Origin: Nocardioides luteus
GTDB taxonomy: Bacteria > Actinomycetota > Actinomycetes > Propionibacteriales > Nocardioidaceae
Direction: 5' to 3'
Length of the DNA: 64,000 nucleotides
Assembly: GCF_000960475.2 (NCBI RefSeq)
Contig: NZ_JZDQ02000010.1
Location: forward strand, 1-64,000
Shown here: positions 46,118 to 53,909 of the stretch, in pieces
Numbering within the stretch: the stretch's first letter is position 1
Layout: every line of letters starts with the position of its first letter
Notes under the pieces: model-generated
Database searches by the model: none
The model's input: the letters and a program-made list of their open reading frames with translations, nothing else
What the model was told of the DNA's origin: nothing
Translations under genes and position numbers: made by a program

Positions 46118-47382
46118 CGGAGCAGTATGTGGGGGTCCGGCTCGATCCGGTCGAGAACGCGATCGCCGACCTCGCGGCCGGGAAGCCGGTCGTGGTCGTC
46201 GACGACGAGGACCGGGAGAACGAGGGCGACCTGATCTTCTCCGCCGAGCTGGCGACCCCGGAGGTGATGGCGTTCGCGATCCGCTGGTCCTCCGGCGTGA
46301 TCTGCGTGGCGCTGCCCGGCGACCGGCTCGACGAGCTCGACCTGCCCCCGATGACTCGTGTCAACGAGGACCGCAAGCAGACCGCGTACGCGGTCTCGGT
46401 CGACGCCCGCGAGGGCGTCTCGACCGGCATCTCGGCCGCCGACCGGGCGCTCACGACCCGGCTCCTCGCCGGCCCGTCGTCGGTGGCCGGCGATCTGACC
46501 CGTCCCGGCCACGTCTTCCCGCTGCGTGCCCGCGACGGGGGAGTGCTGGTGCGGGTCGGCCACACCGAGGCCGCCGTCGACCTCACCCGGCTGGCCGGGC
46601 TGGAGCCCGCCGGTGCGCTGGTCGAGCTGGTCAACGACGACGGCACCATGCAGCGCGCCCCGCAGTTGCGGGAGTTCGCCGACGAGCACGGTCTCGCGAT
46701 GATCTCGATCGCCGACCTGGTCACCTACCGGCGGCGTACGGAGGTGCTGGTCGAACGACGCGCCGTGACGCGGTTGCCCACCGAGTTCGGTGACTTCACC
46801 GCCTACGGCTACCGCACCATCGACGACGGGGTCGAGCACGTCGCGCTCGTCCACGGCGACGTCTCCGGGTGCGACCCGGTCCTCGCCCGGGTGCACTCGG
46901 AGTGCCTGACCGGTGACGTGTTCGGGTCCCAGCGCTGCGACTGCGGACCGCAGCTTCGTGAGGCGCTCGACAGGATCGCGAAGGCCGGCTGCGGCGTGGT
47001 GGTCTACCTGCGCGGGCACGAGGGCCGCGGGATCGGGCTGCTCGCCAAGCTGCAGGCCTACCAGCTGCAGGACGGCGGCCGCGACACGGTCGACGCCAAC
47101 CTCGACCTCGGCCTGCCGGCCGACGCCCGCCACTACGGCGCCGCCTCGCAGATCCTGCGCGACCTCAAGATCGACTCGGTACGCCTGCTGACCAACAACC
47201 CCGAGAAGGTCAGCCACCTGGAGGCGTACGGCGTCGAGGTCGCCGAGCGGGTCCCGCTCACCCCGCGGCCCAACGAGCACAATCTCGCCTACCTGCTGAC
47301 CAAGCGTGACCGCATGGGTCACGCGCTGCCCGATCTGTCCGAGCCGAACAAGTCCGAGTCCAACGGAGCCGAGGAGAACTGA
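46114..47382 (+). CDS. ribBA: Bifunctional DHBP synthase / GTP cyclohydrolase II
   Basis: A 422-residue fusion. Residues 1-205 make 3,4-dihydroxy-2-butanone-4-phosphate from ribulose-5-phosphate ([16 protein letters not shown] metal motif; [14 protein letters not shown]). Residues 206-405 are GTP cyclohydrolase II ([21 protein letters not shown] with three zinc cysteines; [20 protein letters not shown]). It thus supplies both starting branches of riboflavin synthesis. The ATGA overlap with ribE implies coupled translation. Confidence 0.95.
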   Translation: MTEQYVGVRLDPVENAIADLAAGKPVVVVDDEDRENEGDLIFSAELATPEVMAFAIRWSSGVICVALPGDRLDELDLPPMTRVNEDRKQTAYAVSVDAREGVSTGISAADRALTTRLLAGPSSVAGDLTRPGHVFPLRARDGGVLVRVGHTEAAVDLTRLAGLEPAGALVELVNDDGTMQRAPQLREFADEHGLAMISIADLVTYRRRTEVLVERRAVTRLPTEFGDFTAYGYRTIDDGVEHVALVHGDVSGCDPVLARVHSECLTGDVFGSQRCDCGPQLREALDRIAKAGCGVVVYLRGHEGRGIGLLAKLQAYQLQDGGRDTVDANLDLGLPADARHYGAASQILRDLKIDSVRLLTNNPEKVSHLEAYGVEVAERVPLTPRPNEHNLAYLLTKRDRMGHALPDLSEPNKSESNGAEEN

Positions 47383-47864
47383 TGAGTGGCAAGGGAGCCC
47401 CGACCCCCGAGGTCGTCGACGCGAGCGACCTGCGGGTCGCCGTGGTGGCCGCGCGCTGGCACGACGAGGTCATGAACGGCCTGCTGAACGGTGCGGAGCG
47501 GGCCCTGAAGGACGCCTCCGTCGGCGGCCTGACCGTCGTCCGGGTGCCGGGCGCCTTCGAGCTCCCGGTCGCCGCGGCCGCGCTGGCCAAGTCGGGCTAC
47601 GACGCCATCGTCGCGCTCGGTGTCGTCATCCGTGGCGGCACCCCGCACTTCGACTACGTCTGCTCGGCCGCCACCGACGGCCTCAACCGGGTAGCGATCG
47701 ACCACGTGGTGCCGGTCGGTTTCGGCCTGCTGACCTGCGACAACGAGGAGCAGGCGCTCGACCGTGCCGGCCTCGAGGGGTCCCACGAGGACAAGGGCTA
47801 CGAGGCCGCCGCGGCGGCCATGGAGACCGCGCTCACCCTGCGCGACTGCGTACGTCACTACTGA
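47382..47864 (+). CDS. ribH: 6,7-dimethyl-8-ribityllumazine synthase
   Basis: A 160-residue subunit of the lumazine synthase capsid. [16 protein letters not shown] and [15 protein letters not shown] carry the substrate-binding residues, and the His used for catalysis is in the IRGGTPHFD loop. It overlaps the ribBA stop by one base, completing the ribD-E-BA-H operon. Confidence 0.95.
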   Translation: MSGKGAPTPEVVDASDLRVAVVAARWHDEVMNGLLNGAERALKDASVGGLTVVRVPGAFELPVAAAALAKSGYDAIVALGVVIRGGTPHFDYVCSAATDGLNRVAIDHVVPVGFGLLTCDNEEQALDRAGLEGSHEDKGYEAAAAAMETALTLRDCVRHY

Positions 47865-47874
47865 TCACCCACCG

Positions 47875-47915
47875 CCGAGTCGGCTCGTCATGACGAGCCG
47901 ACTCGGTGGGCTTTT
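47875..47915. terminator. Riboflavin-operon terminator, member of the GCCGAGTCGGC repeat family
   Basis: A perfect 32-bp palindrome (47875-47906, half CCGAGTCGGCTCGTCA), then TGGGC and TTTT at 47912-47915. The flanks (CGGTCAGGA and a further GCCGACTCGG) match the element at 6521-6616. It terminates the operon and, read from the other side, the methyltransferase transcript. Confidence 0.85.
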
Positions 47916-47939
47916 CGGTCAGGATGCGCCGACTCGGGC

Positions 47940-48548
47940 TCAGCTGATCAAGGTCGCGACCAGGTCACCCTGGCGGCGACGCGCGCCCGGGTCCTGTCGG
48001 GCTGATGCCTGTCCGACCGTGAACCCGTGCGGCGCGAGCTGCTCTGCGAGTGCCTCGGCGGACCAGTAGTAGGCGGTGTGCACGGCGTGATCGAACGCCT
48101 CGCCGGGCTCGCCGTCGAAGAAGCCGATCAGCGCCGAGCCGCCGGGCGCGAGCACCCGCGCGAACTCGCTCAGGATCGCGGGGAGTTGGGTGGGTGGGGT
48201 GTGGATGATCGAGTACCACGCCAGGATGCCGCCGATCGACCGGTCGGCCAGGGGGAGTGCGGCGAGGTCCGCTCGTTGGAAGCTGGGTCCTGGATACTGC
48301 GCTCGTGCGGCGGCGACGAACTCGGCCGAGGCGTCGATCCCGACGACCTCGCGTACGCCGCCTGCGGTGAGCTCCTGGCTCCAGAGGCCGGGGCCGCAGC
48401 CGGCGTCCAGGAGAGGGCCGGTCGTGCTGTCACGCCACCTGGTGATCGTGTCGCGGTCCTGCTCGGCGAGCTTGTCGATCGTGCCGAAGAGGTCGATGTA
48501 CTCGCTGGCGCGGCCGTCGTAGGCGGCGCCGATCTCGGTCATGGTCAT
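47940..48548 (-). CDS. Class I SAM-dependent methyltransferase
   Basis: A 202-residue Rossmann-fold methyltransferase. Motif I is LLDAGCGPGLWSQEL, motif II ends in VVGIDAS, motif III is FQRADLAALPLADRSIGGILAW and motif IV LAPGGSALIGFFDG. There is no substrate-specifying domain, so the target is unknown; such small enzymes often methylate small metabolites. The ATG at 48548 is taken because the family alignment starts MTMTEIGAAYDGRA; the longer upstream frame is low-complexity and overlaps repeats. A box TACCCT is 9 nt upstream. Confidence 0.82.
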   Translation of the reverse strand: MTMTEIGAAYDGRASEYIDLFGTIDKLAEQDRDTITRWRDSTTGPLLDAGCGPGLWSQELTAGGVREVVGIDASAEFVAAARAQYPGPSFQRADLAALPLADRSIGGILAWYSIIHTPPTQLPAILSEFARVLAPGGSALIGFFDGEPGEAFDHAVHTAYYWSAEALAEQLAPHGFTVGQASARQDPGARRRQGDLVATLIS

Positions 48549-48629
48549 CGGGGGTCGAGGGTAGTGGGTTCGGCTGCTCGCTGGCCGCGGATCGGGCGGG
48601 GATCTGGATGTGTGTCCGTTGGTCTCGGG

Positions 48630-48748
48630 TCTGGGTTCCAGCGCGGGTGGGGCCAATACGTTGTCTGGGTTGGGAGATTTACAGGCCAGGGTGTCTGGGT
48701 TGGGTGCCATTCGGGTGTCTTGTCTGGGTTCCAGCAGCGGTCTGGGTT
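48630..48748. repeat. Five copies of TCTGGGTT
   Basis: TCTGGGTT occurs at 48630, 48664, 48694, 48723 and 48741, embedded in a GT-rich, C-poor stretch unlike the rest of the window. It lies upstream of the HNH gene leader and downstream of nothing coding on the plus strand, so it may be a regulatory region of the HNH gene or a remnant of its insertion. Confidence 0.65.
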
Positions 48749-48813
48749 TTGGTGGGGATACCTGTCCCTGATTGGGTTGGGTTCATTTTGCTTGGTGTGG
48801 TAGGCTCGGCGCA

Positions 48814-49004
48814 GGCGTGAACGTGATGGCCGACCACCTCGAAAGAGGCGTGCCCACCATTCGAAAGGTGTGGGTATTCCAGGGGAACCAGGGGCGTGAA
48901 CGCTGAGCTGCGAGGGTAAGTAATAGCCCGTATTGCCGGGCCTCCGAGACCAGCGAACCAGACGGATCTGCGTGGGCAGATCCTTGAGTTCGTACGTCGG
49001 GAGG
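48814..49004 (+). ncRNA. Putative structured leader RNA of the DUF222-HNH gene
   Basis: About 190 nt between the GT-rich stretch and the start codon can fold into successive hairpins: CCTC-GAAA-GAGG (48837-48848, GNRA tetraloop), CCCAC/GTGGG (48853-48874), TTCC-AGG-GGAA, GCCCG-TATTGC-CGGGC (48926-48941) and an 8-bp GGATCTGC-GTGG-GCAGATCC (48964-48983). The motif GGCGTGAACG occurs twice (48814 and 48893). No ORF fits. The stretch ends in the ribosome-binding site GGGAGG. Structure by eye only; not matched to any named RNA family. Confidence 0.5.
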
Positions 49005-49015
49005 TGACCGTTTCG

Positions 49016-50257
49016 ATGACCACGCTGCACCAGCCCCAACACCCCGTGCTGGGGGCCGTGGTCGCGGTCACCGGCGCGCTGGATCGGGTTGCGGAGGCGA
49101 ACCCGGCGTTCATGGGCACCGACCAGAAGGCCACCACCCTGCTCGAGATCGCCCGCGCGAAGGCCCAGCTGGCCGAGCTCGAACTGCGCGTGCTCGCCGT
49201 TGCTGACGACGTCGCAGCGGAGAGCGCCGCCCGGGATGTGGCGGCCTGGCTGCACCACCACACCCACCAGCGCCCCGAGACCCTGCGGGCCGACCTCCGG
49301 TTGGCTACCGCACTGGACCGGTCCTATGGCCTGGTCGCCGCGGCGATGCGGACGGGTGCCTGCAACCCGGCACAGGCTCAGGTGATCACCCAGGCTCTCG
49401 ACGAACTCCCCGCCGACCTCGATGTCGAGGTCAAGACCAAGGCCGAAGAGACCCTCCTCGCCTACGCCACCCAGTTCGACCCCACCCAGCTGCGCCGCCT
49501 CGGCCGCCGCATCCTCGATGTGATCGCCCCCGAGATCGCCGAGGCCGAAGAAGCGAAACGCCTCGCCGCCGAAGAGGCCCACGCCCGGAAGAAGACCCGA
49601 CTGAGCATGCGGCGCCTCGGGGACGGCACCACCCGCATCACGGCCGTGGTCCCGGACGCATGCGCGGACCGGCTCGCGACCAACCTGGAGGCCTTCGCCT
49701 CACCCCGGCGCGAGGACGGCACCCGCACCGAGACCGGCGACTACCTGCCCTACGACCGCCGCATGGGATCGGCCTTCTGTCAGCTGCTGGAGACCCTCGA
49801 CCCGGCCCGGCTGCCGATCCATGGCGGGGACGCCACCACCGTGATCGTGACCATCGCCCTCGATCAGCTCCGTACCGAGGCCGGCATCGCCCAGGTGCTG
49901 GGTGGGACCCCGATCACCGCCGCCGAGGCGCGGCGGCTGGCCTGCACCGCTGGCATCATCCCCGCCGTCCTCGGTGGTGACTCCGAGGTCCTCGACCTTG
50001 GCCGCAAGGAACGCCTCTTCACCGCCGCCCAACGCCGCGCGCTCCTCCTCAGATCCGCCACCTGCGAGGCCGAGGGCTGCGACATCCCCGGCACCTGGGC
50101 CGAGGCCCACCACTGGATCGAATGGGCCAACGGAGGTGCGACCGACCTGGCCAACGCGGCACTCCTCTGCAGCCATCACCACCACCGCGCCCACGACCCC
50201 ACCTACCTCCACGAACGCCTCCCCAACGGCCAGATCCGCTTCACCAGACGCACCTAG
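49016..50257 (+). CDS. DUF222 domain / HNH endonuclease protein (REP13E12-like)
   Basis: A 413-residue protein. Residues 1-300 are the helical DUF222 domain of the mycobacterial REP13E12 type (QKATTLLEIARAKAQLAELELRVLA; MRTGACNPAQAQVITQALDELP). The C-terminus (about 345-395) is an HNH nuclease: CEAEGCDIPGTWAEAHHWIEWANGGATDLANAALLCSHHHHRAHD, with zinc cysteines and the catalytic His. Such genes occur in many dispersed copies in actinobacteria and behave like mobile elements, but a mechanism is not known. The ATG at 49016 is used because GGAGG (49000-49004) lies 11 nt upstream; a GTG at 49004 would overlap that site. Confidence 0.88.
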   Translation: MTTLHQPQHPVLGAVVAVTGALDRVAEANPAFMGTDQKATTLLEIARAKAQLAELELRVLAVADDVAAESAARDVAAWLHHHTHQRPETLRADLRLATALDRSYGLVAAAMRTGACNPAQAQVITQALDELPADLDVEVKTKAEETLLAYATQFDPTQLRRLGRRILDVIAPEIAEAEEAKRLAAEEAHARKKTRLSMRRLGDGTTRITAVVPDACADRLATNLEAFASPRREDGTRTETGDYLPYDRRMGSAFCQLLETLDPARLPIHGGDATTVIVTIALDQLRTEAGIAQVLGGTPITAAEARRLACTAGIIPAVLGGDSEVLDLGRKERLFTAAQRRALLLRSATCEAEGCDIPGTWAEAHHWIEWANGGATDLANAALLCSHHHHRAHDPTYLHERLPNGQIRFTRRT

Positions 50258-50312
50258 GCCGACCGGTCAGAGCAATTACCCCTCACCGTCGACCGCGCAC
50301 GCCGGCCAGGCG

Positions 50313-50530
50313 ATGCCGGGTCGGCGCGTCTCCCGCGCCACGGTGCCGGGTCGGCGCGTCTCCCGCGCCACGGTGCCGGGTCGGCGTGTGTGTTCCGTGC
50401 GGTGGTGCCGGGTCGGCGTGTGTGTTCCGTGCGGTGGTGCCGGGCCGGCGTGTGTGTCCCGGGCGGTGGCGCCGAGCCGATGCATGTCTCTGTCCGGTGA
50501 TGCTGGGCTGGTGCGTCCGGTGGCGCGGGA
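50313..50530. repeat. GC-rich minisatellite, seven units of 30-32 bp
   Basis: Units begin RTGCCGGGTCGGCG at 50313, 50343, 50373, 50405, 50437, 50469 and 50500, with steps of 30, 30, 32, 32, 32 and 31. The first two units are nearly identical, the third and fourth share a TGTGTGTTCCGTGCGG arm, and the last two are degenerate. All reading frames across it are Arg/Cys-rich and implausible as protein. It starts 55 bp after the HNH gene. Confidence 0.85.
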
Positions 50531-50820
50531 TGCGGGCAAGGCGCTTGATGGACGATCGCCGGTGCGGCGAGGGTCGTTGAAAGATTGACGTCTACGCGGC
50601 CGGCGCCCGCGTCCAGGCGCCGCTGACACGCGGTCTACTAGCGGCATGCTGGGGGGTAGCTCATGCTGGCCTGGCCGACGGATCACCAGCTCGACCCCGG
50701 TCTCGGCACCGCCTCTGCTGCAGTCACTGCCGCGCATTCCGGCTTCAGGCGTTCGGCCTTATGAACGGCTTTTGTTCGGCTGCGAATCCTCGCGATCCAC
50801 TCCCCGTACGCGGAGCAGGC
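50531..50820. other. Intergenic stretch without a gene
   Basis: No convincing coding or RNA signal. It separates the minisatellite from a second group of related repeats (50821-50900) and the arsR promoter. Confidence 0.4.
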
Positions 50821-50900
50821 ATGCCGACTCGGCGGTGTGGGGCGAGGCAGATGCGCCGACTCGGGCGTGTGGTCTGGGGCAGATGCGCCGGCTCGGCGTT
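50821..50900. repeat. Three further units related to the minisatellite
   Basis: ATGCCGACTCGGCG (50821), ATGCGCCGACTCGGG (50851) and ATGCGCCGGCTCGGCG (50883) repeat at 30-32 bp. They share the RTGC-GACTCGG core both with the minisatellite at 50313 and with the tail of the terminator repeat at 47922-47938. Confidence 0.65.
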
Positions 50901-50934
50901 GTTGGGGCGGGGTGCTTTAGGGGAGTCGTGGCGC

Positions 50935-50940
50935 TATAAT
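50935..50940 (+). promoter_or_regulatory. Consensus -10 box (TATAAT) of the arsR-CDF operon
   Basis: A perfect TATAAT ends 6 nt before the ATG at 50947, so the mRNA is probably leaderless. No clear -35 hexamer at the usual spacing. Confidence 0.65.
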
Positions 50941-50958
50941 TTGCGCATGCATGCAAAT
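50939..50958. promoter_or_regulatory. Putative ArsR/SmtB operator over the start codon
   Basis: ATTTGC (50939-50944) and GCAAAT (50953-50958) form an inverted repeat around GCATGCAT, spanning the end of the -10 box and the start codon. The layout resembles the A-rich imperfect palindromes bound by SmtB/CzrA-type repressors, so the encoded regulator would block its own promoter. Confidence 0.6.
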
Positions 50959-51303
50959 ACGCAACCTCCGGTGTGGGGCGACGACGTCGTGACCCTTGCC
51001 GTCGAGGTGCTGCGGATGTTGGCCGATCCCACACGTCTGCAGCTCGCGGGGCTGTTGCTGGACGAGGAACGGTCCGTCTCTGAGCTGGCCGGGATGCTCG
51101 AGAAGCCGGTGCCGGGGGTCTCGCAGCATCTGGCGAAGATGCGGATGGCGCGGCTGGTGACGACGCGGAAGGAGGGGACCTCGGTGCTCTACCGCGTCGA
51201 GAACGGGCATGTACGCCAGCTGGTCCTCGACACGATCGGTCACGTCGAGCATCTCCTCGACCAGGTCCCGGCTCACCACCGAACGGGGGAGGAGTCGGCA
51301 TGA
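50947..51303 (+). CDS. ArsR/SmtB-family metal-sensing repressor
   Basis: A 118-residue winged-helix repressor. The recognition helix lies in SVSELAGMLEKPVPGVSQHLAKMRMARLV. There is no CxC motif of As/Cd sensors. Instead H88, H99 and H102 sit at the spacing of the alpha-5 zinc/nickel/cobalt site of CzrA/NmtR; the first ligand, normally Asp, is Asn86. H110 and H111 in the tail may contribute. It overlaps the CDF exporter gene by 4 nt, so the exporter is the clear target. Confidence 0.85.
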   Translation: MHANTQPPVWGDDVVTLAVEVLRMLADPTRLQLAGLLLDEERSVSELAGMLEKPVPGVSQHLAKMRMARLVTTRKEGTSVLYRVENGHVRQLVLDTIGHVEHLLDQVPAHHRTGEESA

Positions 51304-52370
51304 CTCACGCGCTGCACCACCGCCACGACCACCACGCGGGCGCGCACGACCACGCCGATGAGCATGGCCACGGCCATGGCCATGGCCACGGGCACGGCCA
51401 CGGACATGCCCACGACGGCCGGTGGGCCCGGGTCCGGCATGCGGTCTCCGACGTCTTCGGGGCGCACTCCCACGATGCCGCAGACCAGGTCGACGAGGCG
51501 CTGGAGGCAGACGTACGCGGCCGCCGGGCGTTGTGGATCAGCCTCGGTGTCCTGGCGCTGACGGCGGCACTCCAGGCGGTCGTCGTCACCCTGACCGGGT
51601 CGGTGGCGCTGCTGGGGGACACGCTCCACAACGTCGCGGACGCGCTGACGGCGGTGCCGCTGCTCGTCGCGTTCTGGCTGGCCCGGCGTCCGGCCAACGA
51701 CCGGTTCACCTACGGGTACGGGCGGGCCGAGGATCTCGCCGGGCTCTTCGTGGTCGCCATGATCGCCCTGTCCAGCATCCTGGCCGGCTGGGAGGCGCTC
51801 GACCGGCTCTTCCATCCGCGCGAGGTCGAGTACGTCTGGGCGGTCGCGGCCGCGGGCGTGGTCGGGTTCCTCGGCAACGAGATCGTCGCGCGCTACCGGA
51901 TCCGGGTCGGTCGTCAGATCGGCTCGGCGGCGCTGGTCGCCGACGGTCTGCACGCGCGTACGGACGGCTTCACCTCGCTGGCGGTGGTCCTCGGCGCCGG
52001 CGGGGTCGCGGTCGGGATGCCGTGGGCCGACCCGCTGATCGGACTGCTGATCGCGGTCGCGATCCTCGGTGTGCTGCGCTCGGCGCTCGAGCAGGTGGGC
52101 GCGCGGCTGATGGACGCGGTCACCCCCGAGGACGTACGCCGGGCGCGGGAGGCCGTCGGCACCGTGGACGGCGTGCTCGAGGTCCGCAGCCTGCGGCTGC
52201 GGTGGATCGGGCACACGCTCCACGCCGACGGTGACATCACCGTCTCGGCCGACCTTCCCGTCTCCGCCGGCCACGACATCGCCCACCACGCCGAGGAGCA
52301 CCTCCTGGAGGCGCTGCCGCGCCTGGCCAGTGTGGTCCTCCACATCAGCCCCGACGGAGCGCACCCCTAG
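51300..52370 (+). CDS. Zinc-type cation diffusion facilitator exporter
   Basis: A 356-residue CDF transporter. A His-rich N-terminus (HHRHDHHAGAHDHADEHG followed by repeated GH pairs, residues 6-40) probably delivers metal. Six membrane helices follow, with the transport-site motifs DTLHNVAD in helix 2 and DGLHARTD in helix 5 (H-x3-D twice), which favour zinc or cobalt export. The C-terminal domain is the usual metal-sensing fold. It is translationally coupled to the ArsR-type repressor. Confidence 0.92.
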   Translation: MTHALHHRHDHHAGAHDHADEHGHGHGHGHGHGHGHAHDGRWARVRHAVSDVFGAHSHDAADQVDEALEADVRGRRALWISLGVLALTAALQAVVVTLTGSVALLGDTLHNVADALTAVPLLVAFWLARRPANDRFTYGYGRAEDLAGLFVVAMIALSSILAGWEALDRLFHPREVEYVWAVAAAGVVGFLGNEIVARYRIRVGRQIGSAALVADGLHARTDGFTSLAVVLGAGGVAVGMPWADPLIGLLIAVAILGVLRSALEQVGARLMDAVTPEDVRRAREAVGTVDGVLEVRSLRLRWIGHTLHADGDITVSADLPVSAGHDIAHHAEEHLLEALPRLASVVLHISPDGAHP

Positions 52371-52373
52371 GCT
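52368..52373 (+). promoter_or_regulatory. Leaderless -10 box (TAGGCT)
   Basis: TAGGCT, whose first three bases are the stop codon of the CDF gene, ends 8 nt before the ATG at 52382. Confidence 0.45.
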
Positions 52374-52381
52374 CTGCTCCG

Positions 52382-52915
52382 ATGAACATCTTCGAATTCG
52401 ACGGCAAGAGTCCGCAGATCCATCCCGACGCCTGGGTGGCGCCGACGGCGACGCTGATCGGTGATGTACGCCTCGGCCCGAACGCCAGCGTCTGGTACGG
52501 CGCCGTGCTCCGCGCCGACGTCGGGCCGATCGTCATCGGCGAAGGCTCCAACGTTCAGGACAACTCGGTGCTGCACGTACGTCCCGGCTCCTCCCTCGAG
52601 ATGGGTCCGCACAGCACCATCGCCCACGGCTGCGTGGTGCACGGGGACCGGATCGGGACCGGTTCGCTGATCGGCAACGGCGCCGTGGTCTCCGACTCGG
52701 TCGTCATCGGCGACGGCTGCCTGATCGCTGCCGGCGCGATGGTGGTCGAGGGGACCGAGGTGCCCGACCACAGCCTGGTGATGGGCGTGCCCGCGAAGAT
52801 CCGCGGCACCATCGAGCCCGGCACCAACCCGGCGGCGATCCTGGAGCTCAACGCGCCTGGCTATGTCGAGTTCATGAAGCTGCACCGCGCGACCGTACGC
52901 CCGGTTCAACCCTGA
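52382..52915 (+). CDS. Gamma-carbonic anhydrase family protein
   Basis: A 177-residue left-handed beta-helix protein with hexapeptide repeats (about 20-140). The three zinc histidines are conserved: H65 (SVLHV), H82 and H87 (AHGCVVHG). A C-terminal helix packs along the trimer. Members may act as carbonic anhydrases or as metal-bound acyl-transferase relatives; activity cannot be told from sequence. A beta-class carbonic anhydrase in this window (1290-1894) is dead, so this gene may be one of the remaining copies. Confidence 0.87.
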   Translation: MNIFEFDGKSPQIHPDAWVAPTATLIGDVRLGPNASVWYGAVLRADVGPIVIGEGSNVQDNSVLHVRPGSSLEMGPHSTIAHGCVVHGDRIGTGSLIGNGAVVSDSVVIGDGCLIAAGAMVVEGTEVPDHSLVMGVPAKIRGTIEPGTNPAAILELNAPGYVEFMKLHRATVRPVQP

Positions 52916-52930
52916 CCCTGAACCTGAGGG

Positions 52931-53551
52931 TTACTCCGCTCCGCAGGCGACGCAGTACAACGAGCCGACCCGGCGGTCGGCCCCGCAGGTGGTGCACGGG
53001 GCGATGGTCTCGCGGCCGCAGCCCTCGCAGTGCTTGCCGCGGACCGGGTAGCCGCAGTAGGGGCAGTCGCCCTTGCGTACGCGCATGGCCGGGATCCGCT
53101 TGGCCAGCAGCCGCTGGACCGCGACGAACACGCCGACGGTCGCCGCCGCGCCGATCAGGGACAGGATGAGCGGCCCGAAGTCGGCGTACTCGAAGGTGTA
53201 GTGCAGCGCGAAGACCAGCGCCATGATCACCCCGGTCGCGGCGAGCGCGAAGCCGAGCGGGAGGAAGCGCGAGCCGCCGCGGCGCAGCCGGTAGAGCGCC
53301 CAGAAGCCGACCAGGCAGAGGATCGCGATGAAGCCGAGTCGTACGCCGATCTGGATCGCCTCGTGGCCGGGGATCTCGCACGGCGTCTCGCCGTTGTTGC
53401 ACTGGTCCCAGTCGAGGTAGCGCGGCCACCAGTCCTCGACCTTGACGTAGAACCAGACGGTGCCGACGAGCAGGAAGGCGGTCAGTGCGACGGCCAGGAA
53501 CCGCTCGGTGCGGGTCGACTCGACCTCATCGGCCGCGATCGGTGTCTTCAT
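52931..53551 (-). CDS. Membrane protein with C-terminal zinc ribbons
   Basis: A 206-residue protein with four hydrophobic segments (about 20-40, 70-88, 98-118 and 125-145). The cytoplasmic tail contains CPYCGYPVRGKHCEGCG and CTTCGADRRVGSLYCVACG, two zinc-ribbon knuckles. Function unknown. Its start overlaps the stop of the XRE regulator gene by 4 nt, so the pair is one operon. Confidence 0.72.
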   Translation of the reverse strand: MKTPIAADEVESTRTERFLAVALTAFLLVGTVWFYVKVEDWWPRYLDWDQCNNGETPCEIPGHEAIQIGVRLGFIAILCLVGFWALYRLRRGGSRFLPLGFALAATGVIMALVFALHYTFEYADFGPLILSLIGAAATVGVFVAVQRLLAKRIPAMRVRKGDCPYCGYPVRGKHCEGCGRETIAPCTTCGADRRVGSLYCVACGAE

Positions 53552-53802
53552 GGCGTTCTCCCAGGGAGGCTGGTGCGCGCGTGGAAGGCGACCTCGAGCC
53601 GGCAGTCGAGGGCGGCTGCCACGCGCAGCAGGGTGTCGATCTTGGGTGGGCGGGACCCGGACTCCAGCCGTGCGATCGCCGACTGGGTCGTGCCGCAGAG
53701 CTCGGCGAGCTCGCGCTGGGACAGCCCTCGCGCGACCCGGTGCTCGGTGACCTGCGCGGCGATCCCGGCGTAGAACGTGGCGTCCTCGTCGTCGGTGCTC
53801 AC
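53548..53802 (-). CDS. XRE-family helix-turn-helix regulator
   Basis: An 84-residue protein that is almost entirely one Cro/C1-type [45 protein letters not shown]. It has no ligand or toxin domain. GTG at 53802 is 7 nt after TAGCGT. Two matched palindromes overlap and follow its promoter, so autoregulation is likely. Confidence 0.85.
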   Translation of the reverse strand: MSTDDEDATFYAGIAAQVTEHRVARGLSQRELAELCGTTQSAIARLESGSRPPKIDTLLRVAAALDCRLEVAFHARTSLPGRTP

Positions 53803-53809
53803 GAGATCG

Positions 53810-53815
53810 ACGCTA
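53810..53815 (-). promoter_or_regulatory. Leaderless -10 box (TAGCGT) of the XRE gene
   Basis: TAGCGT on the minus strand ends 7 nt before the GTG at 53802 and abuts the first operator palindrome. Confidence 0.5.
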
Positions 53816-53854
53816 TCGCAGTCCTGCTATGCCTGTCGATAGCAGGACTGCTAT
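53815..53854. promoter_or_regulatory. Paired palindromic operators between xre and hisE
   Basis: Site 1 (53815-53830, ATCGCAGTCCTGCTAT) and site 2 (53839-53854, ATAGCAGGACTGCTAT) are each palindromes with 7-bp arms around two bases, in opposite orientation, 24 bp centre to centre. Site 2 extends to a 20-bp perfect-armed palindrome (53837-53856). They lie over and upstream of the XRE -10 box, a typical layout for a small repressor binding as two dimers. Confidence 0.7.
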
Positions 53855-53895
53855 CGCCCAGGTGAGACGATTCGGGCGCGAGGTCGCGTACGGCC

Positions 53896-53901
53896 TAGGC
53901 T
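53896..53901 (+). promoter_or_regulatory. Leaderless -10 box (TAGGCT) of hisE
   Basis: TAGGCT ends 8 nt before the GTG at 53910, where HisE homology starts. The operators at 53815-53854 are 40 nt upstream. Confidence 0.5.
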
Positions 53902-53909
53902 TGACGCTC

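Noticed and set aside
48549..48710. Longer N-terminus of the methyltransferase
   Set aside because: The extra 54 codons are Pro-rich, lie in the repeat patch and have no similarity to the family; the fold starts at MTMTEIG.
48814..49016. IscB-type omega RNA (HEARO)
   Set aside because: The downstream protein has DUF222 plus HNH but no RuvC-like or PLMP segments; only the position is similar.
50313..50588. Arg/Cys-rich protein across the minisatellite
   Set aside because: Unit lengths of 30 and 32 bp shift the frame and no ribosome-binding site or conserved motif is present.
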